A stretch of 17,983 nt of DNA from Acidobacteriaceae bacterium (GCA_019237515.1 JAFAGX010000688.1:1-17983), one strand, 5' to 3'; shown: positions 1-7,700, counted from the stretch's first letter. Translations and numbers: made by a program. Notes: generated from the sequence alone by a model not told the origin.

Positions 1-1112
1 AGTCGGAGACACTGCACGGCTGTATGGTCCAAGTCACGCCTTTTTTTTGCGGGATCGTCACTCACCGTGGCAACGATATTGGGTTGTGTTTGTCCGAAGA
101 GCACCGTCGCGTTCGGTGCCGCTACCGTAACCGAGATCGCCTTCACGGTGATGGTGATCGAAGATTGGGCCAGCAAGTTCGTCACCGAAGTCGCGGTCAC
201 TGTGACAGTCAAATCCGAAGGTGAAGGCGGAGTGGTGGGAGCGGTGTAGGTCGTCGGACTCCCGCTGGCGGTTGGACCAGCCGGAATGCTTCCACAAGGT
301 GCTGGCGAGCAGCTAACGGCCCACGTGACACCTTTCCCGCTCGAATCATTGGTCAAGGTCGCCACAATATTTGGCACCGTGCCGGTCGCATCAACCGTGG
401 CAGTGGCCGGAGTCACGGAAACTGCGACGGACGGAACCGTAATGGACACAGTTGCAGATTTGGTTGAGTCCGTTACGGAGGTCGCGGTCACTATCACGAC
501 CAAGTCGCTGACTGGCGTCGTACTGGGAGCCTTATAGCTAGCGTCCAAAGCGTCCGCCTGCGTGAGGCTTCCAACTTGCGACGCCGGCGATATTGTGAAT
601 TTCACTCCTGCGTTCGAGGGATCGTTACTAACTCCTGCGCTGATCTGGACAGTATTCGCGGGTCCCGCTTGGACTGCAGTAGCGCTTGACGATACCGAAA
701 CCGTAATTGCCAAAACGGTGATGGTTGTAGACGCTGATTTGGAAGTATCAGCGACGGACGTGGCATTGACGGTTATCGTCAGATTACTTGCGGGCGGCTT
801 TGCCGGAGCGGTATAGGTCGCATTAAATGTTGTAGTGTTCCCGCTCGCTCCTGGTGTGGCGGCCACGCTTCCGCATTGCCCCGAAACGCTGCACGATACT
901 GTCCAGGTGACACCCATGCCAGAGGAGTCGCCGCTCACCGTTGCGGTAAGTGGGACGATGCCCGTCGCAGCCACGGAGCTTCCGCCATTCGAGAGTGACA
1001 CGGTAATATCGGGCGGAAGGACCGTTGACGAACTGCTGCCGCCGCAACCTGGAAGGATGAGTGTTGAAGCAAGTACCAGAACGGTACAAGCGAAGGAGAC
1101 ACTGCCTTTCAT
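1..1112 (-). CDS. Ig-like-repeat lipoprotein, partial, with apparent frameshift
   Basis: Direct translation from an ATG at 1112 gives an uninterrupted reading frame of 357 codons to about position 42. Residues 1-22 form a lipoprotein signal peptide (MKGS start, hydrophobic core, lipobox L-P-G-C with Cys23), so the product is probably a surface lipoprotein. It then carries about 90-residue Ig-like repeats: roughly 35-133, 135-226, 228-323 and a fourth starting near 325. Each repeat shows a variant of NDSSGKGVTW, then TYTAP, then TVTATSVT..TITV. Repeats 1 and 3 have a Cys pair (near 74/80 and 268/273) that could form a disulfide. An AGGAGG lies 5 nt before the ATG. In the fourth repeat the frame breaks at an A8 tract (41-48); one base less would restore GVTWTIQPC. 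The gene continues beyond the window. Domain type is inferred from repeat pattern; the binding partner is unknown. Confidence 0.85.
   Translation of the reverse strand, partial: MKGSVSFACTVLVLASTLILPGCGGSSSSTVLPPDITVSLSNGGSSVAATGIVPLTATVSGDSSGMGVTWTVSCSVSGQCGSVAATPGASGNTTTFNATYTAPAKPPASNLTITVNATSVADTSKSASTTITVLAITVSVSSSATAVQAGPANTVQISAGVSNDPSNAGVKFTISPASQVGSLTQADALDASYKAPSTTPVSDLVVIVTATSVTDSTKSATVSITVPSVAVSVTPATATVDATGTVPNIVATLTNDSSGKGVTWAVSCSPAPCGSIPAGPTASGSPTTYTAPTTPPSPSDLTVTVTATSVTNLLAQSSITITVKAISVTVAAPNATVLFGQTQPNIVATVSDDPAKKRRDLDHTAVQCLR
41..48 (-). other. A8 homopolymer at apparent frameshift
   Basis: Reading the lipoprotein gene on the minus strand, the fourth repeat reaches codons GAT CCC GCA and then eight A residues before GGCGTGACTTGG. 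With eight A the frame becomes AGG CGT GAC and loses repeat homology. With seven it reads K-K-G-V-T-W, exactly the motif found in repeats 1 and 3. No stop appears in the eight-A frame before the window edge. Confidence 0.8.
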
Positions 1113-1482
1113 ATGCGCCTCCTGGCGTCGAAATGAAAAAGACGCTACCTCAAAACTGCTGAATTTTGCGGAGTATGAAAAATCTAAATAAACGTAAAAC
1201 GATGGGGCCCACTCAAACCGGCCCAGAATAAGACAGGACAGGGTCGGGCGGTTTGTGTGCGCTGAATTCTCCGCCCTAAAACAGTGCAAGTCAAGAAAAA
1301 ATGCGTGGACTCGAAAAGGTGAAGTTGCAGGGTGACCTTGGCCTCTATCGGGATTGCAATTCTCCGCGTCAGATAGCTAAAACGCTGGATCAAGTCGATT
1401 GGACTTCGATCTGCGCCCGAGCGCCGTTCGCTGTTTGAACAAATGACCCAAACAGATACCGTCATGGGCTAAACTAATTCAC
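1113..1482. other. Divergent intergenic region, no gene recognised
   Basis: This 370-base gap separates the minus-strand lipoprotein from the plus-strand VOC gene and so must hold both promoters. The part near 1140-1200 is AT-rich and lies upstream of the lipoprotein start, a plausible promoter position, but I find no convincing -35/-10 pair. A minus-strand frame of 93 codons (1184-1465) has no recognisable motif, so I do not call it a gene. Confidence 0.6.
1118..1123 (-). promoter_or_regulatory. Strong Shine-Dalgarno for the lipoprotein gene
   Basis: The plus-strand CCTCCT is AGGAGG on the coding strand, 5 nt ahead of the ATG at 1112. It fixes the start of a gene whose other end is outside the window. 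Confidence 0.8.
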
Positions 1483-1827
1483 GTGAAAGAGTCACCAATT
1501 ACCTCTAAGAGGCGATACCATCACATCGGAATCCCGACCACCGAGCGTCGGGAAGGTGAACGCGTGGTCAAGGGCTATGCGACTTTCGTGTCCGGATACG
1601 AAACCAGCGCGTACGGAATCGAGTGGATGCGCTTCGAACCTGAAGCACCGGTCCCTGATCTTGTGCGTACCGTTCCGCATGTCGCCTTCGAAGTGGACGA
1701 CCTCTCCGCTGAAATCGCCGGAAAAGAAATAATAATAGCGCCCAACTCGCCGTCACCGGGCGTGACTGTCGCTTTTATTGTCGAGAATGGCGCTCCCGTC
1801 GAATTTCTCCAGTTCGATAAGAAGTGA
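1483..1827 (+). CDS. VOC (glyoxalase/bleomycin-resistance fold) family protein
   Basis: A 114-residue single-domain protein, small for a full VOC enzyme. The N-terminus has YHHIGIPT (His13/His14), the middle has VPHVAFEVDDL (His66) and the C-terminus GAPVEFLQF (Glu107). These match the strand-borne metal ligands of the vicinal-oxygen-chelate fold, whose members are metal-dependent lyases, dioxygenases or binding proteins. The substrate cannot be told from sequence. The start is GTG: no in-frame ATG occurs before residue 49 and the motif HHIGIP must lie near the N-terminus. No strong Shine-Dalgarno is visible. The gene is alone on its strand, convergent with the M50 peptidase (39-base gap). 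Fold call fairly sure; function unknown. Confidence 0.75.
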   Translation: MKESPITSKRRYHHIGIPTTERREGERVVKGYATFVSGYETSAYGIEWMRFEPEAPVPDLVRTVPHVAFEVDDLSAEIAGKEIIIAPNSPSPGVTVAFIVENGAPVEFLQFDKK

Positions 1828-1866
1828 TACTTCAGAATCGTCAACGCGCTTTGTCGCGGATCGGAA

Positions 1867-2787
1867 TTAAGCGTTGGCGTGAGCAGTGGCGCGAAGCATC
1901 CACTGGGACATGGGTTGCATAGTCCCGCAGTTAAGGCATTGGGTCAGGGGAAACTGCGCCGCACAGTAAGGACAGCTGGCTTGGGTTGCGAACGTATCAA
2001 AAGGCCGGCGGCAATTCGTGCATTTCCACAAATCGCCGACAGGGGGTTCGGTCTTGCAATTTGGACAGACAAAATCTGCCCGGCGCGGCAGCTTGGCAAT
2101 GCGGGATAACGCGCGCGCGTGGCGCAATCCACCCCAGCAATTCATGAGCATGAATACTGCGAGTGCTCCGAACCAGAGGGAACGCTCATAAACTGCGAGC
2201 AGCAGAAAACCTCCAACTCCCAGGAATCCGATCGAGGTTGCGGCCATCAGGCTGCGGGCGCGCCCCAAGACAAACCAAAGCAGAGACCGAAGAATCTGGC
2301 CACCGTCCAAGGGATAAATCGGCAGCAGGTTGAACAGCAGCAGGCCGAGATTGACGAACCACACAGATCGCAACAGCACGTAAAGATCCGGGAGGCTGTG
2401 CGGCCATCCGAGCGAACGGGCTAGAAAGCCAAGCATGCTCAAGGCTGGCAACAAAGCAACGTTCACCAACGGGCCAGCCGCGATGCTCCAAAGTGTAGCG
2501 CCGGGCCGCTGCGGCGGATTTACGAAAGCCACGCCTCCCAGCGGCCAGAGCACAATCCGGTTTGCTACTCCGCCGACTTGCCGGCAAGCCAGCGCGTGGC
2601 CGAACTCATGCAGGAGCACGATGAGGAAAAGGCAGAGGTATTCGGCTACATTCCAAAGTATCGAAGAATAACGGCCGACTCGGCCGTTGATTTCGAACAT
2701 CGCCACCACGAACCAGGACCAATGCAGAAAAACGTCAATCCCGGAAAAGCGAAACAGATGAATCGATCCTTGGCGGGCTTGTGCCAT
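1867..2787 (-). CDS. M50 (site-2-protease-like) membrane metallopeptidase with C-terminal zinc ribbons
   Basis: 306 residues from the ATG at 2787. A TTG 33 bases further upstream is possible but adds an atypical leader and has no ribosome site. HEFGH (His60, Glu61, His64) is the zinc and catalytic motif of intramembrane M50 proteases, and NLLPIYPLDGG (Asp161) supplies the third ligand region. Four to six hydrophobic segments span roughly 18-32, 48-65, 97-122, 138-160 and 180-215. After the membrane part come two Cys4 zinc-ribbon-like units, C241/C244/C256/C259 and C272/C275/C284/C287, probably cytosolic. The family cleaves transmembrane segments of anti-sigma factors or other membrane proteins. 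The ribbons may recruit a substrate or nucleic acid, which is inference. It is divergent from the pilin gene. Family call is strong; substrate unknown. Confidence 0.9.
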   Translation of the reverse strand: MAQARQGSIHLFRFSGIDVFLHWSWFVVAMFEINGRVGRYSSILWNVAEYLCLFLIVLLHEFGHALACRQVGGVANRIVLWPLGGVAFVNPPQRPGATLWSIAAGPLVNVALLPALSMLGFLARSLGWPHSLPDLYVLLRSVWFVNLGLLLFNLLPIYPLDGGQILRSLLWFVLGRARSLMAATSIGFLGVGGFLLLAVYERSLWFGALAVFMLMNCWGGLRHARALSRIAKLPRRADFVCPNCKTEPPVGDLWKCTNCRRPFDTFATQASCPYCAAQFPLTQCLNCGTMQPMSQWMLRATAHANA

Positions 2788-2870
2788 CAGGGGAGTTATA
2801 GCATGGTCAGCGCGAGGCAACGAGTGATATGCGGAACTGTGGTAATCACCAGCGGGAAAGCTTGCTTAAG

Positions 2871-2894
2871 TGCGGATGTGCGGATGTGCGGATG
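2871..2894. repeat. Three exact tandem copies of an 8-bp unit
   Basis: The octamer TGCGGATG occurs three times without interruption, at 2871, 2879 and 2887, in the divergent gap between the M50 and pilin genes. The last copy overlaps the left arm of an 18-bp palindrome. It may be a slippage-prone microsatellite or a set of direct binding sites. Confidence 0.9.
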
Positions 2895-2909
2895 GCACTT
2901 TCGTGCCAT
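2892..2909. repeat. Perfect inverted repeat, 7-bp arms with 4-nt loop
   Basis: ATGGCAC (2892-2898), TTTC, GTGCCAT (2903-2909). On the minus strand the loop reads GAAA, a GNRA tetraloop that would make a stable RNA hairpin. No T-run follows on the plus strand, so a plus-strand terminator is unlikely. It lies about 145 bases before the pilin start and about 105 bases before the M50 start. It could be an operator, a leader hairpin or one copy of a dispersed palindromic repeat. Confidence 0.75.
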
Positions 2910-3043
2910 ACCATTGCTCCTACGGGCTATTGCTGCCTTTTACCGGGGGCACTAGCATCGACTCAACAAATCACAGCAGTCGTCTTTGTTCTGTGGTTTG
3001 CATCGCGCCTAACTTCTCCCCGCGGTGGCGATTTTAAGTGCTT

Positions 3044-3048
3044 GGAGG
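3044..3048 (+). promoter_or_regulatory. Shine-Dalgarno that sets the pilin start
   Basis: GGAGG lies 5 nt before the GTG at 3054. The open frame extends back to 2829, but only this start gives a normal short Flp leader, so the ribosome site decides between them. Confidence 0.75.
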
Positions 3049-3053
3049 CACCT

Positions 3054-3218
3054 GTGCGGTTCCTATCTCGTCTCTGGTCGGAAGAAAGCGGTCAGGACGT
3101 TGCTGAATACGCCGTGATGCTGGCCGTCATCCTGGTGATTGTGGTTGGCACGATTCGCTTGATCGGTGGCAACGCCAATAACGTTTTCTCGTCCGTCGCC
3201 AGCTCAATTACGCAATAG
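3054..3218 (+). CDS. Flp/Fap-type pilin (type IVb prepilin)
   Basis: 54 residues starting at GTG. The basic/polar leader VRFLSRLWSEESG is followed by QDVAEYAVMLAVILVIVVG. This is the type IVb prepilin cleavage pattern: Gly13 at -1, Glu18 at +5 and Tyr19 at +6, then a hydrophobic helix. A TadV-type prepilin peptidase would release a mature 41-residue pilin that polymerises into Flp/Tad pili for adhesion. No tad assembly gene lies in the window, so this is an orphan locus whose machinery must be elsewhere. The longer ORF start at 2829 would give a 75-residue unrelated N-terminus and is rejected. The upstream gap carries tandem and inverted repeats that may regulate it. Confidence 0.88.
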   Translation: MRFLSRLWSEESGQDVAEYAVMLAVILVIVVGTIRLIGGNANNVFSSVASSITQ

Positions 3219-3238
3219 TACGGTAGATAATCCCGTCC

Positions 3239-3256
3239 GCGCGCTCTTTTGCGCGC
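3239..3256. terminator. Possible hairpin terminator after the pilin gene
   Basis: GCGCGC, TCTTTT loop, GCGCGC: a perfect 6-bp GC stem starting 20 bases after the pilin stop, in the convergent gap with the CYTH gene. It is not followed by a T-tract on either strand, so intrinsic termination would be weak. Confidence 0.4.
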
Positions 3257-3306
3257 TCGAATGCTGAGTAATGCCGAGGACCGCGTCACTGTGGTCTCCA
3301 CCGGTG

Positions 3307-3846
3307 TCAAACCTCAGGTTCCACAGCTGATCCGGTTCGCCCCACGAGCAGATCGATGTAAGCTTCCGAGACAAGATCCCGCGCGTCGATTTTGAATTCC
3401 TGTAGCAATCTCTCCGCGATGTTTTGACCTTCCGCTTCGCTCTGTTCGGGCCTCAATACCACCTCAAGCTCCAGAAACTCGCCAAGTCCTTCAACCCGGT
3501 CGAGATGTACGCGCGTTTGCCCGATTAAGTACAACGTGCGCATCTTGCTCACTGTTCCGATCTGGCCTAACTCCGCTGTCAGAATTTCTAATAATGTGTA
3601 AGGATCAGCCGTGCGGACGATAATGTAGTGTGAACGGCGTGGACCGGGAGTATTGGCGCGCTCGTATCGAATTAGCTCTCCGGATTCTGGTCCAAAGATC
3701 CGTAGCTTCAGCCGCCCGCTAGAGCTCTTGAAGAAGTGGTCTTCCTGACGAATGACCTCCGGCCCGGCGGTCCTTAGCCGATCTGCAGCAGCTTCAGCGG
3801 CACTGCGATCCCGTAGCTTGGCCTTGATTTCAATATTTGTTGGCAT
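3307..3846 (-). CDS. CYTH-domain protein (class IV adenylate cyclase / triphosphatase-like)
   Basis: 179 residues from the ATG at 3846. The longest frame starts at 4044, but the CYTH fold begins exactly at MPTNIEIKAKL, so the shorter start is chosen. Family features are the N-terminal E-x-K-x-K (Glu6, Lys8, Lys10), QEDHFF (34-39), GRLKLRIF (44-51), ELIRYER (57-63), a basic K-x-R near 101-103, and VHLDRVEGLGEFLELE (113-128). CYTH proteins form a closed beta-barrel that binds triphosphates with Mg2+ or Mn2+ and act as adenylyl cyclases or inorganic/thiamine triphosphatases. The first Glu of the classical ExExK is Asn4 here, as I would expect in the 'NxEIKA' subgroup. Substrate cannot be assigned. 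No clear Shine-Dalgarno. It is divergent from the isochorismatase unit. Confidence 0.85.
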   Translation of the reverse strand: MPTNIEIKAKLRDRSAAEAAADRLRTAGPEVIRQEDHFFKSSSGRLKLRIFGPESGELIRYERANTPGPRRSHYIIVRTADPYTLLEILTAELGQIGTVSKMRTLYLIGQTRVHLDRVEGLGEFLELEVVLRPEQSEAEGQNIAERLLQEFKIDARDLVSEAYIDLLVGRTGSAVEPEV

Positions 3847-3927
3847 GGAAGAATCGGAAACTCGGTAGTATAAGAGAAACCGAGCCGAGGTCAGCTTCCG
3901 AATCCACGCGCGACACATACGAAGAAC

Positions 3928-4047
3928 ATAAAAATCCGACTGCGCTGGATAGTGATTATTGCGGCACTGCTCTTGGTGGGAAGAGTTGTCTGGGAGTTTG
4001 GCGGAGTCACGTTCTACAGCGCTCGCGCCGTTAAGAATAAGCACTGA
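3928..4047 (+). CDS. Possible single-pass membrane mini-protein with non-canonical start
   Basis: A frame ending at TGA 4045-4047 encodes KIRLRWIVIIAALLLVGR (positions 3931-3984), then VVWEFGGVTFYSAR and a basic tail: a basic N-terminus, one hydrophobic helix and a polar end. It stops only 7 bases before the hydrolase ATG at 4055, as in an operon. The expected Met codon is ATA at 3928; there is no ATG in frame, and the only usual start is GTG at 3952, which would cut into the helix. It may be a gene using a rare start, a mutated relic or chance. I do not recognise a family. Confidence 0.3.
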   Translation: MKIRLRWIVIIAALLLVGRVVWEFGGVTFYSARAVKNKH

Positions 4048-4054
4048 TCAGGAA

Positions 4055-4675
4055 ATGGGAATACTTTCGCGCGATATCATTTTCTGGGAAGTCGACACGC
4101 AGAAAGATTTCATGCTGCCTGGGGGAAAGCTTTATGTACCCGGGGCGGAAAAGTTGCTGCCCAATATCCGCAAGCTGACCCAAGCCGCGCGCGATGGGCG
4201 CGTCTTCCTGGTTTCTCACGGATGCTTTCACGCTCCTGATGATCCAGAGTTCCAGATATTTCCGCCTCATTGCGTGAAGGGAACTGAAGGCTCGGAATAC
4301 ATTCCTGAAGCGCTAGCCGGCAAAGTCTATCGAGTTTCAAATGACTCGAGCGCAACTCTGCCGCCCGATCTGTTCCAGTATCAACAAGTCCTTCTGGAAA
4401 AGCAGACTCTGGATATCTTCCAAAGCCGTCATGCGGATGACCTGGTCAAACTTTTCCCGCGAGATGCGCAGTTTGTAGTTTTTGGTGTCGTCACGGAATA
4501 TTGCGTGGCTTTCGCCGCGAAAGGATTGTTGCAACGCGGCCACCGAGTTTCAATCGTGAAAGACGCGATCGAAACCCTGAAGCCTGAAGACGCCCAAAAC
4601 ATGATTGCAGAGCTAACGCGGCTCGGCGCTAACTTCATCACCACGGATCAAGCGCTGCAACTCCTCAAAAGCTAA
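4055..4675 (+). CDS. Isochorismatase-family cysteine hydrolase (nicotinamidase-like)
   Basis: 206 residues from ATG 4055, preceded by AGGA. The longer ORF start at 3959 adds a non-family leader. The catalytic triad of the family is visible: Asp14 in VDTQKDFM, Lys116 in LEKQTLDIF, and Cys150 in VVTEYCV with the preceding cis-peptide region. FPPHCVKGTEGSE (69-81) strongly resembles the PncA segment that closes the active site, and His55/His59/His72 could be metal ligands. The family hydrolyses amides or vinyl ethers; nicotinamidase converts nicotinamide to nicotinate for NAD salvage. The nicotinamidase-like reading is inference, because other amidohydrolases share the triad. Cytoplasmic. It may follow a mini membrane ORF. 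The next gene downstream has its own promoter. Confidence 0.88.
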   Translation: MGILSRDIIFWEVDTQKDFMLPGGKLYVPGAEKLLPNIRKLTQAARDGRVFLVSHGCFHAPDDPEFQIFPPHCVKGTEGSEYIPEALAGKVYRVSNDSSATLPPDLFQYQQVLLEKQTLDIFQSRHADDLVKLFPRDAQFVVFGVVTEYCVAFAAKGLLQRGHRVSIVKDAIETLKPEDAQNMIAELTRLGANFITTDQALQLLKS

Positions 4676-4711
4676 AACCTCCCGCTGGCGAACGCTTTGC
4701 CTTGCTGCTTC

Positions 4712-4740
4712 TTGACCGCATTTTGCCGGGCTGTTATTTT
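4712..4740 (+). promoter_or_regulatory. Sigma70-type promoter for the exported FG-GAP/TPR gene
   Basis: TTGACC (4712-4717), 17-nt spacer, TATTTT (4735-4740). This predicts transcription from near 4747, leaving about 24 nt of leader that contains the GAGGAGGT ribosome site. Position and spacing agree with a start at 4771, not at the first ATG at 4996. Confidence 0.6.
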
Positions 4741-4756
4741 CGCCTCAACCAACATT

Positions 4757-4764
4757 GAGGAGGT
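4757..4764 (+). promoter_or_regulatory. Very strong Shine-Dalgarno before a CTG codon
   Basis: GAGGAGGT with a 6-nt spacer to CTG at 4771. It is the best ribosome site in the window. No ATG, GTG or TTG lies in the main frame between the in-frame stop at 4756 and the ATG at 4996. Confidence 0.75.
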
Positions 4765-4770
4765 TACTGT

Positions 4771-7700
4771 CTGAGTCGGGCAGGGAAGAAGCGTGAACAA
4801 AAGAATCTTCCCTCGATTGATCGCAGTCGTCGCGACTTCCTTGCGCGATGCTGCCAGAGCGCAGGCACAGCCCTGATTCCTGGACGCCTGCTAAATTCGC
4901 GGTTCCTTTACCTAATTGATCCCGGCAATGTCATCGGAACCAGACCCGAGTTCCAGCTCTATCCGCACTACCGGAATCCATCATCGCTGGACCCGATGCT
5001 GCTCAAAGCACAAGCGGGACACGATGCGTTCATTACCGAAAAATATGCTGACCAGATCGCAGCGATTTTGGCGCAATGGAGCGCAGGATTATTGCAATCG
5101 CCACACAATGTGGCTGCAATCGAGAGCTCGCTTGCGCCAGACTTCTCAGGGGTTGGTCTAAGAGCGGCCGATTCGAAGCTACTGCGGTCGGGAATTATCG
5201 AGGTTCGTCGAAACAAATTTTCGAATGACCTGCTTATGCGTGATGCGTTTCTGCGGGAACTGAAAACTGCGATGAACGCTTTCTCCGGCCTTCGCACAGC
5301 CGAACTGCAAATCACGCAGATCGAGCCGCCAGATCATCAAGGCAATCTCAAGACCCGTGTGCGTTACGAGTTCGTCGGTTCGAGCGAACAGTTCTACCGC
5401 CAGCATCGCGTGGGCTATTGGCACCTTGAGTGGAAATCTACGCCTTCCGGCGAATTCAAAGTGGCGAAGTGGAAAGTTCTCGACGAAAACCAAGGCCGGG
5501 CCGTCGGTCCGGTGTTCGCGGACATTACAGCGGAGTCGCTGGGCAAGGATTCCTCCTATTCTGCGCAGTTGCGACATGGAGCTGACTATTGGCGAACTGT
5601 TCTTGATGGTGCGTGCGGCATCGACATCTACGGCCACAATGGCGTTTCTGTCGGCGATATCGACAACGATGGCTTCGACGATCTTTATGTCTGCCAGCCA
5701 GCCGGACTGCCCAACCGCCTCTATCGAAACCGGGGTGACGGCACGTTTCAGGACGTCACAGAAACTGCGGGGGTAGGCATCCTCGACAATACCGCCTGCG
5801 CGTTGTTCGCGGACATTGATAACGACGGCCATCAGGATTTAATCATCGTCCGCAGCGACGGCCCGCTGTTGTTTATCAACCAGGGGAACGGAAAATTTCT
5901 TCAGAAACCAAACGCGTTTAAGTTCGCCAATCCTCCGCAGGGCACTTTCACCGGGGCGGCTCTCGCTGATTACGATCGTGACGGCTGGCTGGATATTTAT
6001 TTTTGCCTGTACATTTTTTATCAGGGCACCGATCAATACAAGTATCCGGTCCCCTACTATGCGGCTGAGAACGGCCCGCCAAATTTCATGATGCGGAACA
6101 ATCGCGATGGGACATTTCGCGATGTCACTGCTGAAACCGGCCTCAATCAGAACAACACGCGCTACAGTTTTTGCTGTGCCTGGAATGACTACAACAACGA
6201 CGGCTGGCCCGATCTCTACGTCGTCAACGATTTCGGCAAAAAGAATCTGTATCGCAATAATGCGAACGGAACATTCACTGATGTCGCGGCTGATGTGGGA
6301 GTTGAAGATGTAGGCGCGGGGATGAGTGTCTCCTGGTTTGACTATGACAATGATGGCCTTGAAGACCTCTACGTTGCTAACATGTGGACCGCCGCTGGCG
6401 AGCGCATTTCTACGCAGAACATCTTTCAGCAGAATGCGCCCGACAACGTTCGAGCCCTATACCGCAAGCATGCGATGGGCAATTCGCTGCTGCGAAATGG
6501 GAACGGTAAATGTGAGGAGGTTACACAGTCGGCGCACGTCGGTTTGGGTCGCTGGTCCTGGTCAAGTGACGCGTGGGATTTCGACCATGACGGTTATGCC
6601 GATCTCTACGTCACCAACGGTATGGTTTCAGGCCCCTCACGCCAAGATCTGAACAGCTTTTTCTGGCGGCAAGTAGTTGCGAACTCCCCAAACCAGCCCC
6701 AGCCTTCTCAGCATTATGAGCAAGCTTGGAACGCCATCAACGAACTCATCCGCTCTGATGCCACTTGGAGCGGTTACGAGAGAAACGTTTTTTACGTCAA
6801 TAACCGTGACGGAACATTCTCTGACGTTTCAGGGGCAGTGGGGCTCGATTTCCTGGAAGATGGCCGCTCATTCGCTCTCGCCGACTTTGATGACGATGGA
6901 CGGCTGGAAGTTTTCCTGAAGAACCGAAACGCCCCCCAATTGCGAATTTTGAAGAACGTCGTCGGGGATCTGCCGCCGTCTATTGCAGTTCGCTTGCACG
7001 GAACAAAAAGCAATCGCGACGCGATCGGCGCAGTTATCACCATTGACACCGAGGAAGGCCGCCAAAGGCGCTCGCTGCAGGCAGGTTCCGGTTTTCTTTC
7101 GCAGCACAGCAAAGAGATGCACTTCGGCTTGGGTGAGGCGAAAGGTCCCATCAGTGCGACGATTCGCTGGCCCAGCGGACTTGTGCAGGAAATCAAAAAT
7201 CTGCCGGCGAATCACAGGATCTTCATTGAAGAGGGAGCGGAACCGTCGCGTATGGATGCGTTTGCGACCAAGCAACGCACCAGCGCTGTTTCGCACGCTA
7301 TACCAGTAATTGCTCAGCCTGAACTTTTGCCCGAGAACGCTGAAAGCTGGCTGCTTGCGCCAATTGCTGCGCCGGACTTCTCGCTTACCGATCTCGCCGG
7401 ACGAACGCAGATACTCTCCTCTTTCCGTGGCAAGCCGCTACTGCTCACCTTCTCGACGGTGCAATCGCTGGCTTGCATCGAGGCGCTGAAATCTCTCAAC
7501 CGTCTGCGCACGCAAACGCTCCAGGTAATCGCGATCAACGTAGATGATCCCGCAAATCTGCAGAATTTTCAGCTCGTGGCGCGCGAGCAGAAGTTTTCGT
7601 TCCCTGTTCTTCGTGGTTCGGACGACATCGCCGCAACCTACAACATTGTTTATCGGTACCTGTTCGATCGCCACCGCGATCTGGTTCTGCCTACGTCATT

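Noticed and set aside
286..816. Repeated plus-strand frames with similar TVAV/ESVTEVAVTI texture
   Set aside because: They are the reverse-strand reflection of the Ig-like repeats; the minus frame has a signal peptide, lipobox and AGGAGG site.
1184..1465. 93-codon minus-strand frame in the first intergenic gap
   Set aside because: No motif, no ribosome site and an implausible composition; it would also crowd the lipoprotein promoter.
2894..2907. Sigma54-like promoter TGGCAC-TTTCG-TGCC before the pilin gene
   Set aside because: The GG to GC distance is 9 bases instead of the required 10 and the match is explained by the palindrome itself.
2829..3053. N-terminal extension of the pilin ORF
   Set aside because: It crosses the tandem and inverted repeats and lacks a ribosome site; Flp pilins have short leaders.
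3847..4044. N-terminal extension of the CYTH ORF
   Set aside because: 66 extra residues with no homology; the CYTH fold begins at the internal ATG 3846.
4793..4873. GTG-started reading frame with a signal-peptide-like start before the big FG-GAP gene
   Set aside because: It ends at TGA after 27 codons and is out of frame with the domains. The other frame carries the Tat motif and the better ribosome site. Kept only as a caution about a possible indel.
5179..5832. 217-codon antisense frame inside the FG-GAP gene
   Set aside because: It lies opposite well-conserved FG-GAP coding sequence and shows no domain; it is a shadow of GC-biased codon use.
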